Positions 1 to 10,846 of a DNA stretch of 64,000 nucleotides are shown one piece after another (the first letter of the stretch is position 1; every line of letters begins with the position of its first letter). Source of the stretch: an uncultured Candidatus Pelagibacter sp. (GTDB lineage Bacteria; Pseudomonadota; Alphaproteobacteria; Pelagibacterales; Pelagibacteraceae); contig CAJQSQ010000004.1 in NCBI GenBank assembly GCA_905616395.1, forward strand, positions 121,798 to 185,797, read 5' to 3'. Below the pieces are notes generated by a model. It was not told where the DNA came from and did not search any database. It was given only the letters and a program-made list of their open reading frames with translations. A program made the position numbers and the translations under genes.

Positions 1-112
1 CTAAAGAAGTGCAAATTTGATTAGAAAATTTATTACCAATACCATAGATGTACGTTAGTCCTATGAAGACGAGTTTATTTTGTGGAATGTTTACACCTGC
101 TATACGAGCCAT
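1..112 (-). CDS. rpsM: 30S ribosomal protein S13, N-terminal part (runs off window start)
   Basis: Reverse complement of 1-112 translates to [37 protein letters not shown], the S13 N-terminus; too short for the ORF track. Confidence 0.95.
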   Translation of the reverse strand, partial: MARIAGVNIPQNKLVFIGLTYIYGIGNKFSNQICTSL

Positions 113-168
113 ATTTTTTGAGAATAAATTTAGCCTTTTATATAAGAAGATGTTCTAAAGTCAACGTC

Positions 169-810
169 TTAAACCTTAAGAATTTCATTGATTTTATTGG
201 TTATTTGATCAATTTCACCCGCACCATCGATTTCAGTAAAATTTGAATTTTTTGAATAGAAATCTAATACTGGTTTTGTAGTGGACATATAAGTGTCATA
301 TCTAGAGATAACAACATCAAGATTATCGTCTTTTCTTTTTTTTAAATATTCGACACCACAAGGATGGAGCTCTATTTCTTCTTTATTGAAATACTCATTT
401 AACGTCATATTACATTTTTCACAGGTCATTCTGCCCATAATACGCTTTTCAATGATGTCTCTTGAGACATTTAGGAATATAGTGTGCCCTATTGTTTGTT
501 TGTACTCTTTTAGTATTACTTCCAAGTTATTAGCTTGTTCAACATTTCTTGGGTATCCATCAAAAATAATTCTATCTCTATATTTTAAATTAATTAAAGA
601 TTGTCTCAACAAGGTATTAACAATTTCATCTGAAACAAATTTACCACTAGATATCAATTTTTCAATTTCAGCACCAAGATTTGTTTTAGATTTAACCTCA
701 TCTCTTAATAGGTTTCCTGTTGATAGTTGAAAGTAATTATATTTTTTGACAATAGATTGAGCTTGAGTCCCCTTACCTGCTCCTGGAGGACCAAAAAAAA
801 TTATATTCAC
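169..810 (-). CDS. adk: Adenylate kinase
   Basis: MNIIFFGPPGAGKGTQ P-loop, RIIFDGYPR motif; located between secY and rpsM. Confidence 0.97.
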   Translation of the reverse strand: MNIIFFGPPGAGKGTQAQSIVKKYNYFQLSTGNLLRDEVKSKTNLGAEIEKLISSGKFVSDEIVNTLLRQSLINLKYRDRIIFDGYPRNVEQANNLEVILKEYKQTIGHTIFLNVSRDIIEKRIMGRMTCEKCNMTLNEYFNKEEIELHPCGVEYLKKRKDDNLDVVISRYDTYMSTTKPVLDFYSKNSNFTEIDGAGEIDQITNKINEILKV

Positions 811-814
811 TTAG

Positions 815-2095
815 TTATTTTCCGAATTTTGTTTTTTTAATTAATTGCTCGTATTGAGAGCTCATTAATCTAGTTTGTATTTGAGTAACTGTATCAATTG
901 CAACTACAACAACAATTAAAATAGAAGTTCCACCTAGGTAAAAGGGTATTGGATAGTTAGCAATTAAAAATTCTGGCATTAAACAAACTATTGTTAAATA
1001 CAGCGCACCTATTGTTGTAAGTTTTGTTACAATTTTATCAATATACAAAGCAGTGTTTTCACCTGGTCTAATTCCAGGTACAAAGCCACCATATTTTCTT
1101 AAATTATCAGCAGTCTCAGTTGGATTAAATGTTATCGATGTATAGAAAAAAGTAAAAAATATTATTCCAGAAGCATACAGCAACATGTAAAGAGGTTGCC
1201 CCTGTGTAAAGTATGAACTTATGTTCAGGAATGCATCATTATCTGAAAAACTAAAATTAGAAAAAGTTACAGGTAATAATAATAAAGCTGATGCAAAAAT
1301 TGCTGGAATAACACCAGCTTGGTTAATTTTTAAAGGTAAGTGAGAAGACTCACCACCATACATTTTATTTCCCATTTGTCTTTTAGGGTAATTTATTAAA
1401 ATTTTTCTTAATGCTCTTTCCATGAAAACAATGAACATTATTGTTGCAACCAATAATACAAAAATTCCAATAATCATAATTGTAGATACAGCACCAGTTC
1501 TACCAAGTTCAAATGTAGTAACTAAAGCACGTGGAATTTCAGCAACAATACCAGCAAAAATAATCAATGAAATACCATTACCAATACCTCTTTGTGTTAT
1601 TTGTTCACCAAGCCACATTAAAAACATTGTACCAGCAACAATGGTTGAGACTGCTGTTACCGTAAAAAATAACCCCGGATTAATAACTAAGTCTGGAGAA
1701 GACTGTAAACCTATAGATAATCCATAACCCTGAATAGTAGCAAGAATAACCGTTCCATATCTTGTAATTTGAGTGATTTTTGCTCTTCCAGTTTCACCTT
1801 GTGCTTTTAAATTTTTAAAATAATCAGATACCCCAGTTAACAACTGAACTATAATTGAAGATGAAATGTAAGGCATAATTCCAAGTGCAAATATAGCCAT
1901 TCTACTTACAGCTCCACCTGAAAAAACGTTAAACATTCCAAGTAATCCTTTTTGATTACCACTCATCATTGTTTGTAATTGCTCAGGGTCTATACCTGGA
2001 ATTGGAACAAAAGTACCAAATCTATAAACCGCTAGGATAAAAATTGTAAAGAGTATTCTATTTTTAAGATCATTAGTTTGAGAAGATGCGCTCAT
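815..2095 (-). CDS. secY: Preprotein translocase subunit SecY
   Basis: 426 aa multi-TM protein, FVPIPGID and KYGGFVPGIRPGE motifs; downstream of rplO. Confidence 0.98.
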   Translation of the reverse strand: MSASSQTNDLKNRILFTIFILAVYRFGTFVPIPGIDPEQLQTMMSGNQKGLLGMFNVFSGGAVSRMAIFALGIMPYISSSIIVQLLTGVSDYFKNLKAQGETGRAKITQITRYGTVILATIQGYGLSIGLQSSPDLVINPGLFFTVTAVSTIVAGTMFLMWLGEQITQRGIGNGISLIIFAGIVAEIPRALVTTFELGRTGAVSTIMIIGIFVLLVATIMFIVFMERALRKILINYPKRQMGNKMYGGESSHLPLKINQAGVIPAIFASALLLLPVTFSNFSFSDNDAFLNISSYFTQGQPLYMLLYASGIIFFTFFYTSITFNPTETADNLRKYGGFVPGIRPGENTALYIDKIVTKLTTIGALYLTIVCLMPEFLIANYPIPFYLGGTSILIVVVVAIDTVTQIQTRLMSSQYEQLIKKTKFGK

Positions 2096-2105
2096 AATAT
2101 CTTAA

Positions 2106-2567
2106 TTATTTTTTTAATTGTATTGTGCCACCAGCTTTTTCTAATTTAACTACAGCAGCTTTTGATATTAGATCGGCTTCAATGTTAACTTTATCTTTAA
2201 TATCACCTGTGCCTAGTATTTTTAGTTTTTGAGAATTCTTGTTAATTAATTTCAATTTTATAAGCAAAGCCATGTTTATTACATCGCTTGAATTAATAGT
2301 TTTTTCATCAATATACGATTGAATTTTTTCCAGATTCATTATTGCTATAACTGCTTGGTATCTCTTAATTGCATTAAAGCCTCTTTTAGGTAATCTTCTA
2401 TATAAAGGCATTTGACCACCTTCAAAAGCTTTGATAGCAACACCAGATCTAGACTTTTGACCCTTAACTCCTCTTCCAGAAGTTTTACCTTTGCCAGAAC
2501 CGATACCTCTACCAACTCTCATTTTTTTTTTATATAAAACTTTTCCAGTAGTATTTAATGTGCTCAT
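2106..2567 (-). CDS. rplO: 50S ribosomal protein L15
   Basis: GRGIGSGKGKTSGRGVKGQKSRSG motif. Confidence 0.97.
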   Translation of the reverse strand: MSTLNTTGKVLYKKKMRVGRGIGSGKGKTSGRGVKGQKSRSGVAIKAFEGGQMPLYRRLPKRGFNAIKRYQAVIAIMNLEKIQSYIDEKTINSSDVINMALLIKLKLINKNSQKLKILGTGDIKDKVNIEADLISKAAVVKLEKAGGTIQLKK

Positions 2568-3079
2568 TATCCTCTTTTTTCAATTACGTCAGAAATCTTT
2601 TTATTTCTAATTGTTGCTATATGTTTTGGTGAATTTTGTTTTGAAAGAGCCTTCATTGTAGCTCTTATCATATTATGAGGGTTTGATGTGCCCATCGATT
2701 TAGCAACTATATCTTTAATTCCTAAAACTTCACAGACTGCTCTCACAGGCCCCCCTGCAATGATACCAGTTCCTTTTGGAGCTGATCTCAAGATAATCTT
2801 ACCTGCTCCATCCTTACCATAAACATCATGATGTATAGTTCTACCCTCTCTTAAAGGTATATGAATTAATTTTCTTCTAGCAGTTTCATTTGCTTTTTTA
2901 ATTGCATCTGGAACTTGTTTAGCTTTAGCATGAGCTATACCGATTTTACCAGCTTGATTTCCCACAACAACTAGTGCTGAAAAACCAAATCTACGTCCAC
3001 CTTTTACAACTTTAGTAATTCTATTAATGTGAACTAATTTTTCTAAAATTCCATCGTCAATTTTTCTTTTAAAGTCCAT
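2567..3079 (-). CDS. rpsE: 30S ribosomal protein S5
   Basis: [18 protein letters not shown] motif. Confidence 0.97.
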   Translation of the reverse strand: MDFKRKIDDGILEKLVHINRITKVVKGGRRFGFSALVVVGNQAGKIGIAHAKAKQVPDAIKKANETARRKLIHIPLREGRTIHHDVYGKDGAGKIILRSAPKGTGIIAGGPVRAVCEVLGIKDIVAKSMGTSNPHNMIRATMKALSKQNSPKHIATIRNKKISDVIEKRG

Positions 3080-3081
3080 AA

Positions 3082-3438
3082 TTAAAATTCCATTCCATTT
3101 TTACGTAATGTTTCAGCAAATGCCTTAACTCTACCGTGATATTTATAAACACCTCTATCAAAATATATTTTTGTTATCTTTTTTTCTACAGCTTTTTTTG
3201 CTAGTTTTTCAGCAACAATTTTAGAGATATCTGTCTTATTTACTTTACTCATAGCTTTAATATCTTTTTCGATTGAAGAGGAAGAAACTAGAGTGATATT
3301 TTTCACATCGTCAATTATTTGAGCAGATATATTTTTTGAAGATCTTGAAATACTTAATCTTAATCTATCAGGAGAAGAAACCTTTTTTACTTTATTGGTT
3401 ACTCTGAACTTTTTTCTTTCAATTGCATTTAATTTCAT
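3082..3438 (-). CDS. rplR: 50S ribosomal protein L18
   Basis: [28 protein letters not shown]-terminus. Confidence 0.96.
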   Translation of the reverse strand: MKLNAIERKKFRVTNKVKKVSSPDRLRLSISRSSKNISAQIIDDVKNITLVSSSSIEKDIKAMSKVNKTDISKIVAEKLAKKAVEKKITKIYFDRGVYKYHGRVKAFAETLRKNGMEF

Positions 3439-3977
3439 TATTTTTTCTTTCCTTCTTTTCTTAATATATACTGTCCTTTTTCTCTAATCCCCTTACCTTT
3501 ATAGGGCTCGGGTTTTCTAAAAGATTTGATCACAGAACAAACCATACCAACTTGTTGTTTGTCAGATCCACTAACTTTAACAGTTGTTTGTTTTTCAACA
3601 ACAATCTTAATACCCTCTGGTATATCAAAGTTTATATCATGACTATAACCTAGCTGTAGATTTAATTGTTTTTCTTTTAGTGCAGCTCTATAACCAACGC
3701 CGACTAACTCTAATATTTTTTCATATCCAGCACTAGAACCAATAACAGCATTATTTATTAAACTTCTATTCATTCCCCATAGTCTTTTTGAATTTTGGTC
3801 AACTTTTTTTGGTTTGATTGATATCTCTTTTCCTTCAGTAATATCAACATTAAACATTTCTAAATCAACATTAAGAGATTTTTTTCCTAATGGTCCTTCG
3901 ATATTAAGCACACTACCGGATAGCACTGCTTTAACTTTTTCAGGGATAGAAATACTTATTTTACCAATTTTAGACAT
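3438..3977 (-). CDS. rplF: 50S ribosomal protein L6
   Basis: [22 protein letters not shown] motifs. Confidence 0.97.
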   Translation of the reverse strand: MSKIGKISISIPEKVKAVLSGSVLNIEGPLGKKSLNVDLEMFNVDITEGKEISIKPKKVDQNSKRLWGMNRSLINNAVIGSSAGYEKILELVGVGYRAALKEKQLNLQLGYSHDINFDIPEGIKIVVEKQTTVKVSGSDKQQVGMVCSVIKSFRKPEPYKGKGIREKGQYILRKEGKKK

Positions 3978-4372
3978 TAAAATACCTTACAGATTATTTC
4001 ACCACCAACTTTTTGTTTTCTAGCATCTACATCAGTCATAACGCCTTTTGGAGTAGAAACTATTGCCACACCAAGCCCACCATTAATTTTTGGTAAACTG
4101 TCAGCGCTTGAAAAAATTCTTCTTCCTGGTTTTGACACTCTTTCAAATGTGCTAATAACTGGGCTTCCTGAGTAATATTTAAGGTCTATAGATAAAACAG
4201 GTTTTTTATCTTCATTATCAATTTTATATTCTTTAATAAAACCTTCATTTTTTAAGATATCTGCAATTTTTACTTTAAAGTTAGAAGAAGGCAGTGCAAC
4301 TTTTTTGTGATTTCTCACTAAAGCATTTTTTATTCTTGCGATCATATCTCCTATTGGGTCACTTAAGCTCAT
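3977..4372 (-). CDS. rpsH: 30S ribosomal protein S8
   Basis: DPIGDMIARIKNA; STPKGVMTD motif. Confidence 0.97.
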   Translation of the reverse strand: MSLSDPIGDMIARIKNALVRNHKKVALPSSNFKVKIADILKNEGFIKEYKIDNEDKKPVLSIDLKYYSGSPVISTFERVSKPGRRIFSSADSLPKINGGLGVAIVSTPKGVMTDVDARKQKVGGEIICKVF

Positions 4373-4382
4373 ATATTCCTTT

Positions 4383-4688
4383 CTACCAGCTGGACTTCGT
4401 CATACCTGGAATTAATCCATGCAATCCTAAGTCTCTTAAAGCTATTCTTGATATTTTTAATTTTCTGTAAACACCGTGTGGTCTTCCAGTAATTTGGCAC
4501 CTATTCATCACCCTATTTTTTGCTGAATTTCTAGGCAAATTAGATAATTTTTGTTGTGCTTTAAATCTTTCTTCAAGAGGAATCTTCTTATCCATTATAA
4601 TTTTTTTTAAAGCTAATCTTTTTTTAAACAATCTATCTGAAAGTTTAATCCTTTTATCATTTTTTTGAACTGCACTTACTTTAGCCAT
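4383..4688 (-). CDS. rpsN: 30S ribosomal protein S14 (long, non-zinc form)
   Basis: 101 aa; RCQITGRPHGVYRKLKISRIALRDLGLHGLIPGMTKSSW. Confidence 0.97.
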   Translation of the reverse strand: MAKVSAVQKNDKRIKLSDRLFKKRLALKKIIMDKKIPLEERFKAQQKLSNLPRNSAKNRVMNRCQITGRPHGVYRKLKISRIALRDLGLHGLIPGMTKSSW

Positions 4689-4690
4689 TT

Positions 4691-5245
4691 TTAGTTATCT
4701 CCTTTTTTAATAAATGGAAAATTTAATTTCTCTAAGAGTGCAAAACTATGATCTTTGTTCATGGCAGCAATTACAACCACTACATCAAGACCTCTAATTT
4801 TGTCTATTCTGTCAAAATTAACTTCTGGAAAAATAATATGCTCTTTAATACCAAAAGTGTAATTACCAAATTTATCAAAACCTTTAGGTGATAGGCCTCT
4901 AAAATCTTTAATTCTAGGTAGGGCAATGTTAACTAATCTATCAATAAATTCATACATCTTGTTACCTCTTAAAGTAACTTTTAGACCAGCATTAGTACCT
5001 TTTCTTGTTTTAAAATTAGCAACAGATTTCTTAAATTTTGTAACTGTAGGTTTTTGTCCTGTAATTTTCCCCAAATCCTCTTCGGTAGATTTCATGATCT
5101 TAGCGTCAGCACCATCTAGACCTAAACCCATATTAATGACAACTTTAAGTACTTTTGGTCCCTGAAAGGTATTTTTAAATCCTAATTGCTCTTTAAGTGC
5201 AGGTTGAATTTCTTTATAATAAAGCTCTTTTAATCTTGGTGTCAT
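4691..5245 (-). CDS. rplE: 50S ribosomal protein L5
   Basis: KVVINMGLG; RDFRGLSPKGFDKFGNYTFGIKEHIIFPE. Confidence 0.97.
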   Translation of the reverse strand: MTPRLKELYYKEIQPALKEQLGFKNTFQGPKVLKVVINMGLGLDGADAKIMKSTEEDLGKITGQKPTVTKFKKSVANFKTRKGTNAGLKVTLRGNKMYEFIDRLVNIALPRIKDFRGLSPKGFDKFGNYTFGIKEHIIFPEVNFDRIDKIRGLDVVVVIAAMNKDHSFALLEKLNFPFIKKGDN

Positions 5246-5493
5246 TATTTTTTAGCCTCAGTTTTTTTTATTTTTTCTTTTACTTCAATAAGTGCAAGGT
5301 TTGAAATATGAATAAAGCTTTCTTTAGAAATAATTCCACCTTTTTTTTCTTTTGTAGTCTTTACATGCTTTTTCACAATATTAATTCCTTGAACTTTTGC
5401 CCTGTTGTTGGGTCTGTCTATTTCAATAACCTCACCTTCTTTTTTTTTATCTCTTCCAGTTAATACTTTTACTTTAGAACCTTTTTTAATCAT
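5245..5493 (-). CDS. rplX: 50S ribosomal protein L24
   Basis: [23 protein letters not shown] motif. Confidence 0.95.
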   Translation of the reverse strand: MIKKGSKVKVLTGRDKKKEGEVIEIDRPNNRAKVQGINIVKKHVKTTKEKKGGIISKESFIHISNLALIEVKEKIKKTEAKK

Positions 5494-5494
5494 T

Positions 5495-5863
5495 TTATAA
5501 TACCTCAGGGGCTAGTGAAATTATTTTCATTTGACCTCTATTTCTTAATTCTCTTGTAACGGGTCCAAAAATTCTAGTTCCAACAGGTTCACCTTTATCA
5601 TCAACCAACACTGCTGCATTGTTATCAAATTTAACTTTTGAACCATCGTCTCTATGAATTCCATATTTAACCCGAACCACAACAGCTTTGTGGACAGAAC
5701 CTTTTTTTACTTTACCTTTTGGTATCGCTTCTTTTACAGCAACAACAATTGTGTCACCAATACTAGCATATCTACGTTTCGATCCACCTAGAACCTTAAT
5801 ACATTCAATTCTTTTTGCACCAGTATTGTCTGCAACTAACATTTCAGTTTGTACCTGTATCAT
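5495..5863 (-). CDS. rplN: 50S ribosomal protein L14
   Basis: [33 protein letters not shown]. Confidence 0.98.
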   Translation of the reverse strand: MIQVQTEMLVADNTGAKRIECIKVLGGSKRRYASIGDTIVVAVKEAIPKGKVKKGSVHKAVVVRVKYGIHRDDGSKVKFDNNAAVLVDDKGEPVGTRIFGPVTRELRNRGQMKIISLAPEVL

Positions 5864-6096
5864 TTAGAACCATCCATTACTTGAAATTTTTTATTTTTTG
5901 AAAACGGTTTACATTCAATAATCGAAACCTTATCTCCAGTTTTAAATTTATTATTTTCATCATGCGCATTGTATTTTTTTTGAACTTTAACAACTTTTTT
6001 TAGCACAGGGTGTGAATATTTTCTCTCTACTGCTACAGTAATAGTTTTATTAGGCTTATCACTAGTAACTACTCCAGTTAATATTTTTTTAGGCAT
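5860..6096 (-). CDS. rpsQ: 30S ribosomal protein S17
   Basis: [29 protein letters not shown]. Confidence 0.96.
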   Translation of the reverse strand: MPKKILTGVVTSDKPNKTITVAVERKYSHPVLKKVVKVQKKYNAHDENNKFKTGDKVSIIECKPFSKNKKFQVMDGSK

Positions 6097-6280
6097 TTAA
6101 TTTTCCTTTTAGTATAGTTTTTAACCTTGCTATCGTTTTTTTTGTTTGTCCAATTTTTGAGGGATCTTTAATTTCAGAATTAATTCTTTGAAATCTAAAA
6201 TTAAATAAATCTTTTTTCAATTTATCTATGTTTTTTAAAACTTCGTCTTTAGATAATTTTTTTATTTCTTGTATTTTCAT
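6089..6280 (-). CDS. rpmC: 50S ribosomal protein L29
   Basis: [15 protein letters not shown]; start moved from 6289 to the internal ATG at 6280 (MKIQ), next to the rplP stop. Confidence 0.93.
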   Translation of the reverse strand: MKIQEIKKLSKDEVLKNIDKLKKDLFNFRFQRINSEIKDPSKIGQTKKTIARLKTILKGKLNA

Positions 6281-6281
6281 A

Positions 6282-6692
6282 TTATGCAAATCTTTTTATA
6301 AACTTAGTTTTAATAGGTAATTTAGCAGATGCTTTATAAAGAGCTTCTTTGGCAATTGCTTCAGAAACACCGTCAATTTCAAATAAAATTCTACCAGGTT
6401 TAACTCTACATGCCCAATATTCAGGAGCACCTTTACCTTTACCCATTCTTACTTCAACAGGTTTTTTTGAAACTGGAATATTTGGAAAAATTCTTGTCCA
6501 AACACGACCTTGTCTTTTCATATGTCTGGTTAAAGCGACCCTAGCAGCTTCGATTTGTTTACCAATAATTCTTTCAGGAGCCATAGCTTTTAAAGCAAAA
6601 GATCCATAGTTAATCTTTGCAGCACGTGTAGCTGTACCATGAATTCTACCTTTATGAGCTTTTCTATATTTCGTTCTTACTGGCTGTAACAT
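6282..6692 (-). CDS. rplP: 50S ribosomal protein L16
   Basis: [28 protein letters not shown]. Confidence 0.98.
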   Translation of the reverse strand: MLQPVRTKYRKAHKGRIHGTATRAAKINYGSFALKAMAPERIIGKQIEAARVALTRHMKRQGRVWTRIFPNIPVSKKPVEVRMGKGKGAPEYWACRVKPGRILFEIDGVSEAIAKEALYKASAKLPIKTKFIKRFA

Positions 6693-6694
6693 AA

Positions 6695-7375
6695 TTACTC
6701 TTTAACCTCTTTAGGTTTTACCTTATTTGTTTCCTGACTAAATTCTCTTGCAAAAACTTCTCCCTTATAAATCCAGACTTTAATTCCAATAATTCCAAAT
6801 GTTGTTAAAGCTTCTGCTTCATCATAATCAATATCTGCTCTTAATGTGTGGGAAGGAATACTACCCTCTCTCAACCACTCTGTTCTTGCGATTTCGTTAC
6901 CACCAAGTCTACCACTTATTGCGACTTTAATACCCTTGGCACCTAATCTCATACAAGACTGCATGGCTCTCTTCATTGCTCTTCTGTACGATATTCTTTT
7001 TACTAGTTGTTGAGCAATATTTTCAGCTACTAAAAAAGCATTAGTTTCAGGTTTTTTAACTTCTTTAATATTTAAAGATACTTCGTTGCTTGTGAATTTA
7101 GATAAATTGTTTTTAATTTTATCAATATCACTACCTTTTTTACCAATAACAAACCCTGGTCTTGAAGTGTAAATTGTAACAAAACATTTATTTGAAGTTC
7201 TCTCTATCATTACTTTTGATACACCAGAGTTAACTACATTTTTCTTGATATAAGCTCTAATTTTAAAATCTTCAATTAAATAATTTCCAAAATCTTTCTT
7301 TTTAGCATACCAAACAGAGTCCCAGCCTCTATTCACACCAAGTCTAAAACCTATTGGATTAACTTTTTGTCCCAT
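6695..7375 (-). CDS. rpsC: 30S ribosomal protein S3
   Basis: [24 protein letters not shown]. Confidence 0.98.
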   Translation of the reverse strand: MGQKVNPIGFRLGVNRGWDSVWYAKKKDFGNYLIEDFKIRAYIKKNVVNSGVSKVMIERTSNKCFVTIYTSRPGFVIGKKGSDIDKIKNNLSKFTSNEVSLNIKEVKKPETNAFLVAENIAQQLVKRISYRRAMKRAMQSCMRLGAKGIKVAISGRLGGNEIARTEWLREGSIPSHTLRADIDYDEAEALTTFGIIGIKVWIYKGEVFAREFSQETNKVKPKEVKE

Positions 7376-7757
7376 GACTCTCCATTTGTTTTGCTTCTGA
7401 TAATATAATTGTAATTGTTGAATATGGTTTTAAAATTGGTGCAGCTCTACCTTTTGCTCTAGGTCTAAATCTTTTCATAACAACTTTTTTTCCACAATAA
7501 GCCTCTTTAACAATCAACTTATCAATATCATATTGATTGTTATTTTCAGCGTTAGCAATAGCTGATGAAACAGTTTTTCTAATCTCTCTAGTTATTCTTT
7601 TTGCAGAAAATTGTAACTCTCTGATAGCAACATCAACTTTTTTTCCAACAATTGCCTTAAGAATTGGGTTAAGTTTTCTTACACTAGATCTAATATTGTT
7701 ATTTACTGATCTAACTGTATCTACTTTAATTCTATTAATTTTCTTTTTTTTATTCAT
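7359..7757 (-). CDS. rplV: 50S ribosomal protein L22
   Basis: [23 protein letters not shown]-terminal motif. Confidence 0.96.
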   Translation of the reverse strand: MNKKKKINRIKVDTVRSVNNNIRSSVRKLNPILKAIVGKKVDVAIRELQFSAKRITREIRKTVSSAIANAENNNQYDIDKLIVKEAYCGKKVVMKRFRPRAKGRAAPILKPYSTITIILSEAKQMESHGTKS

Positions 7758-7759
7758 TG

Positions 7760-8053
7760 TTATTTCTTAGCTGTTGCTGGTTTTGCCTTTTTATCTGCAG
7801 GTGTATGCCCGAAAAATGTTCTTGTTGGTGAAAACTCACCAAGTTTGTGTCCAACCATATCTTCAGAAATGGTAACAGGTATAAATTTTTTTCCATTATA
7901 AATCAAAAAACTAACACCAATAAATTCAGGAATTATAGTTGATTTTCTTGACCAAGTTTTAATTGGCATTTTTTTTGGGTCTAATTTTTGTTTTTCAACT
8001 TTTTTAATTAAGCTCTCTTCAACAAAAGGACCTTTCCATACTGATCTAGCCAT
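7760..8053 (-). CDS. rpsS: 30S ribosomal protein S19
   Basis: [33 protein letters not shown]. Confidence 0.98.
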   Translation of the reverse strand: MARSVWKGPFVEESLIKKVEKQKLDPKKMPIKTWSRKSTIIPEFIGVSFLIYNGKKFIPVTISEDMVGHKLGEFSPTRTFFGHTPADKKAKPATAKK

Positions 8054-8898
8054 TATTTTTTAGTATCCTTTCTTTTATTTCTTCTTTTAACTATAAACTT
8101 ATCTGTTCTAGCGTTTGTTCTTGTTTTTAATCCTTTTGCACCTTGACCTGTCGGAGATACTGGATGTCTTCCACCAGCACTCTTACCTTCACCACCACCA
8201 TGTGGGTGATCAACTGGGTTCATCACAACTCCTCTTGTATGAGGTCTTCTACCTAGCCATCTTGATCTTCCAGCTTTACCAATCTTAATATTTTTTTGAT
8301 CTGGATTTGACAAAACACCAATTGTTGCCATACATCTTGAGTCTATTCTTCTAACTTCACCAGAAGTCATTTTAACTAATGAATAATTGCCATCTAAACC
8401 ACTTATAGTAACAGAAGTACCAGCTGATCGAGCTATTTTTCCACCACCACCAGGCTGTAATTCAACGTTATGTACGTTTACACCAACTGGAATGTCTCTT
8501 AATGGCATACAATTCCCAACTTTAATCTCTTTAGCAGAGCCATTTTCAACTACATCACCGACAATAATTTTTTGAGGTGCTAAATAGTAAAAATGAGTTC
8601 CATCTTCAAACTTAATTAACATAATGTAACATGATCTGTTTGGGTCATACTCGATACGCTCAACTGTACCAGGGACATCAAATTTTTTTCTATAAAAATC
8701 AACAAGTCTATACATTTTCTTATGTCCACCACCTGACATATTTCTAGAAGTGATATGACCATTATTATTTCTTCCACGCATTGAATTTTTGGGCTCAACA
8801 AGCATTTTAAAAGGCTTGCCCTTCCATAGACCTGTTCTATCAACAAGAACAGTTCCTCTAGTAGACTTTGTATATGGTTTGAATGTTTTTAGTGCCAT
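8053..8898 (-). CDS. rplB: 50S ribosomal protein L2
   Basis: [27 protein letters not shown]. Confidence 0.98.
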   Translation of the reverse strand: MALKTFKPYTKSTRGTVLVDRTGLWKGKPFKMLVEPKNSMRGRNNNGHITSRNMSGGGHKKMYRLVDFYRKKFDVPGTVERIEYDPNRSCYIMLIKFEDGTHFYYLAPQKIIVGDVVENGSAKEIKVGNCMPLRDIPVGVNVHNVELQPGGGGKIARSAGTSVTISGLDGNYSLVKMTSGEVRRIDSRCMATIGVLSNPDQKNIKIGKAGRSRWLGRRPHTRGVVMNPVDHPHGGGEGKSAGGRHPVSPTGQGAKGLKTRTNARTDKFIVKRRNKRKDTKK

Positions 8899-8901
8899 TA
8901 T

Positions 8902-9195
8902 TTAAATTCCTGCTGTTAGATCAATGCTTTGACCTTTTTTTAGAGTTATAATTGCTTTTTTATATCCTTGAATATTTACTTTTTTACCTCTTTTAACAAC
9001 TTTTCTGTTTTGCTTATTGATTATGTTAATTTTAATAACATTTACTTTAAAAATTTTTTCAATATTTTTTTTTAAATTTGTTTTGTTTGCTTCTCTTGGA
9101 ACTTTAAATACAATTTTATTTTGCTCAGAAAGATTTGTTGTCTTTTCAGTTACCATTGGTGATAAAATTTTATCGTATAAATGTATTTTGTCCAT
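8902..9195 (-). CDS. rplW: 50S ribosomal protein L23
   Basis: ILSPMVTEKTTNL; position between rplB and rplD. Confidence 0.95.
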   Translation of the reverse strand: MDKIHLYDKILSPMVTEKTTNLSEQNKIVFKVPREANKTNLKKNIEKIFKVNVIKINIINKQNRKVVKRGKKVNIQGYKKAIITLKKGQSIDLTAGI

Positions 9196-9196
9196 T

Positions 9197-9820
9197 TTAA
9201 GAATATCTCTTTTCTAGTTCTTTTATTGAACTTTCAGTAAACACAACTTTTTTAAATTTAATAATATCAAAAGCGCTAAAGTGGTTTACGTCGGTAACTT
9301 TAACATTTGGGATGTTTCTCATTGATTTTTCAACTTTATCTTTTGAAATCTTATCTAGGATTATTAACGAATGAGTTAGTTCAAATTTTTTAATGATCAA
9401 GTGCATCTCTTTAGTTTTTTTAATTTCAGAAGCAAAATCGCTAAAGATTAATAAGTTATTAAGTTTATTCTTCTCAGTAATTAGTGATGCTATGCTTAAT
9501 TTTTTCTCACTTTTATTTAATTTTCTTTTTTTATAAGCTAATTGACCTTTTGGACCATGTGCTACACCACCACCAACAAATATAGGAGCTTTTCTACTCG
9601 CATGACGTGCTCCACCAGTTCCTTTTTGAGCATAAATCTTTGAAGTTGATCCAGCAATTTCATTTTGTTGTTTTGTTTTAGCATGTCTACCTTTGTAGTT
9701 AGCATTGGTTTTGTACAAAACATTATCTACTAGTTTTTTATTTATTTTTGCTGAAAAAATTTTATCCAAAACTTCAATCGAGTCTTTTTTTCCATCTAAA
9801 TTTATTTTATCTATTTTCAT
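9197..9820 (-). CDS. rplD: 50S ribosomal protein L4
   Basis: QKGTGGARHASRKAPIFVGGGVAHGPK. Confidence 0.97.
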   Translation of the reverse strand: MKIDKINLDGKKDSIEVLDKIFSAKINKKLVDNVLYKTNANYKGRHAKTKQQNEIAGSTSKIYAQKGTGGARHASRKAPIFVGGGVAHGPKGQLAYKKRKLNKSEKKLSIASLITEKNKLNNLLIFSDFASEIKKTKEMHLIIKKFELTHSLIILDKISKDKVEKSMRNIPNVKVTDVNHFSAFDIIKFKKVVFTESSIKELEKRYS

Positions 9821-10530
9821 TATCTTTTCTTTTTATCTGGTATTTTTTTAGCTTCTTCTGCAGCATCAATTTTTTCTTTAATAGTCATTTTATTAATAAC
9901 TTTAACAGATTGTTTAACTAATATTTCCGAATTCTTAGAACCAGGAATTGAGCCTTTTACGTATAATAATTCATTTTCTAAATCAGTTTTAATAATCTCC
10001 AGATTTTGCATAGTTCTAACTCTGTCCCCCATGTGACCAGCCATTTTTTTTCCTTTAAAAACTTTACCAGGATCTTGTCTTTGACCAGTTGAACCATGAG
10101 ATCTATGTGAAACAGAAACTCCATGTGTAGCTCTTAAACCGCCAAAGTTATGTCTTTTCATTGCTCCAGCAAAACCTTTACCAATAGTTCTTGAGGTAGT
10201 ATCAACAAATTTTACTTCATTGAATATTTCTAAACCAAATTCGTTACCTTCTTTGTAAATCTCGGTATCTTTTACTCTAAATTCTTTTAATTTTTTCTTA
10301 GCTTCTGTATTTTTCTTTGCATACAAGCCCTTCATAGCTTTTGTAAGTTTTGAGTTTTTAATGTTACCAAAACCTAATTGTATGGCTTTATATCCACGTT
10401 TATCTTCTTCAATCACGCTAATAACTCTAGCTTTTTCCATTTTAATTACTGTAACTGGGACTAAACGACCAGTATGGTAAAACTCTCTTGTCATACCTAT
10501 TTTTTTTCCAACTAAAGCTATTTCAGTCAT
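9820..10530 (-). CDS. rplC: 50S ribosomal protein L3
   Basis: GLRATHGVSVSHRSHGSTGQRQDPGKVFKGKKMAGHMG. Confidence 0.98.
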   Translation of the reverse strand: MTEIALVGKKIGMTREFYHTGRLVPVTVIKMEKARVISVIEEDKRGYKAIQLGFGNIKNSKLTKAMKGLYAKKNTEAKKKLKEFRVKDTEIYKEGNEFGLEIFNEVKFVDTTSRTIGKGFAGAMKRHNFGGLRATHGVSVSHRSHGSTGQRQDPGKVFKGKKMAGHMGDRVRTMQNLEIIKTDLENELLYVKGSIPGSKNSEILVKQSVKVINKMTIKEKIDAAEEAKKIPDKKKR

Positions 10531-10532
10531 AA

Positions 10533-10841
10533 TTAAATTTTTATCTCCACATCGACACCAGATGCTAAATCTAGTTTCATTAAAGCTTCTACAGTTTGAG
10601 GTGTAGGTTCAATGATATCAATCAATCTTTTATGTGTTCTTGTTTCAAATTGCTCTCTACTTTTTTTATCAATGTGAGGTCCTTTTAAAACTGTATATTT
10701 TTCAATTCTTGTTGGTAGAGGTATTGGCCCTTTAACTGTAGCACCCGTTCTCTTAACAGTATTTACAATTTCTTCAGTAGAAGCGTCTAAGATCTTATTG
10801 TCGTAAGCTCTTAATTTAATTCTAATATTTTGTTTTTCCAT
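10533..10841 (-). CDS. rpsJ: 30S ribosomal protein S10
   Basis: [28 protein letters not shown]. Confidence 0.98.
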   Translation of the reverse strand: MEKQNIRIKLRAYDNKILDASTEEIVNTVKRTGATVKGPIPLPTRIEKYTVLKGPHIDKKSREQFETRTHKRLIDIIEPTPQTVEALMKLDLASGVDVEIKI

Positions 10842-10846
10842 AATAA

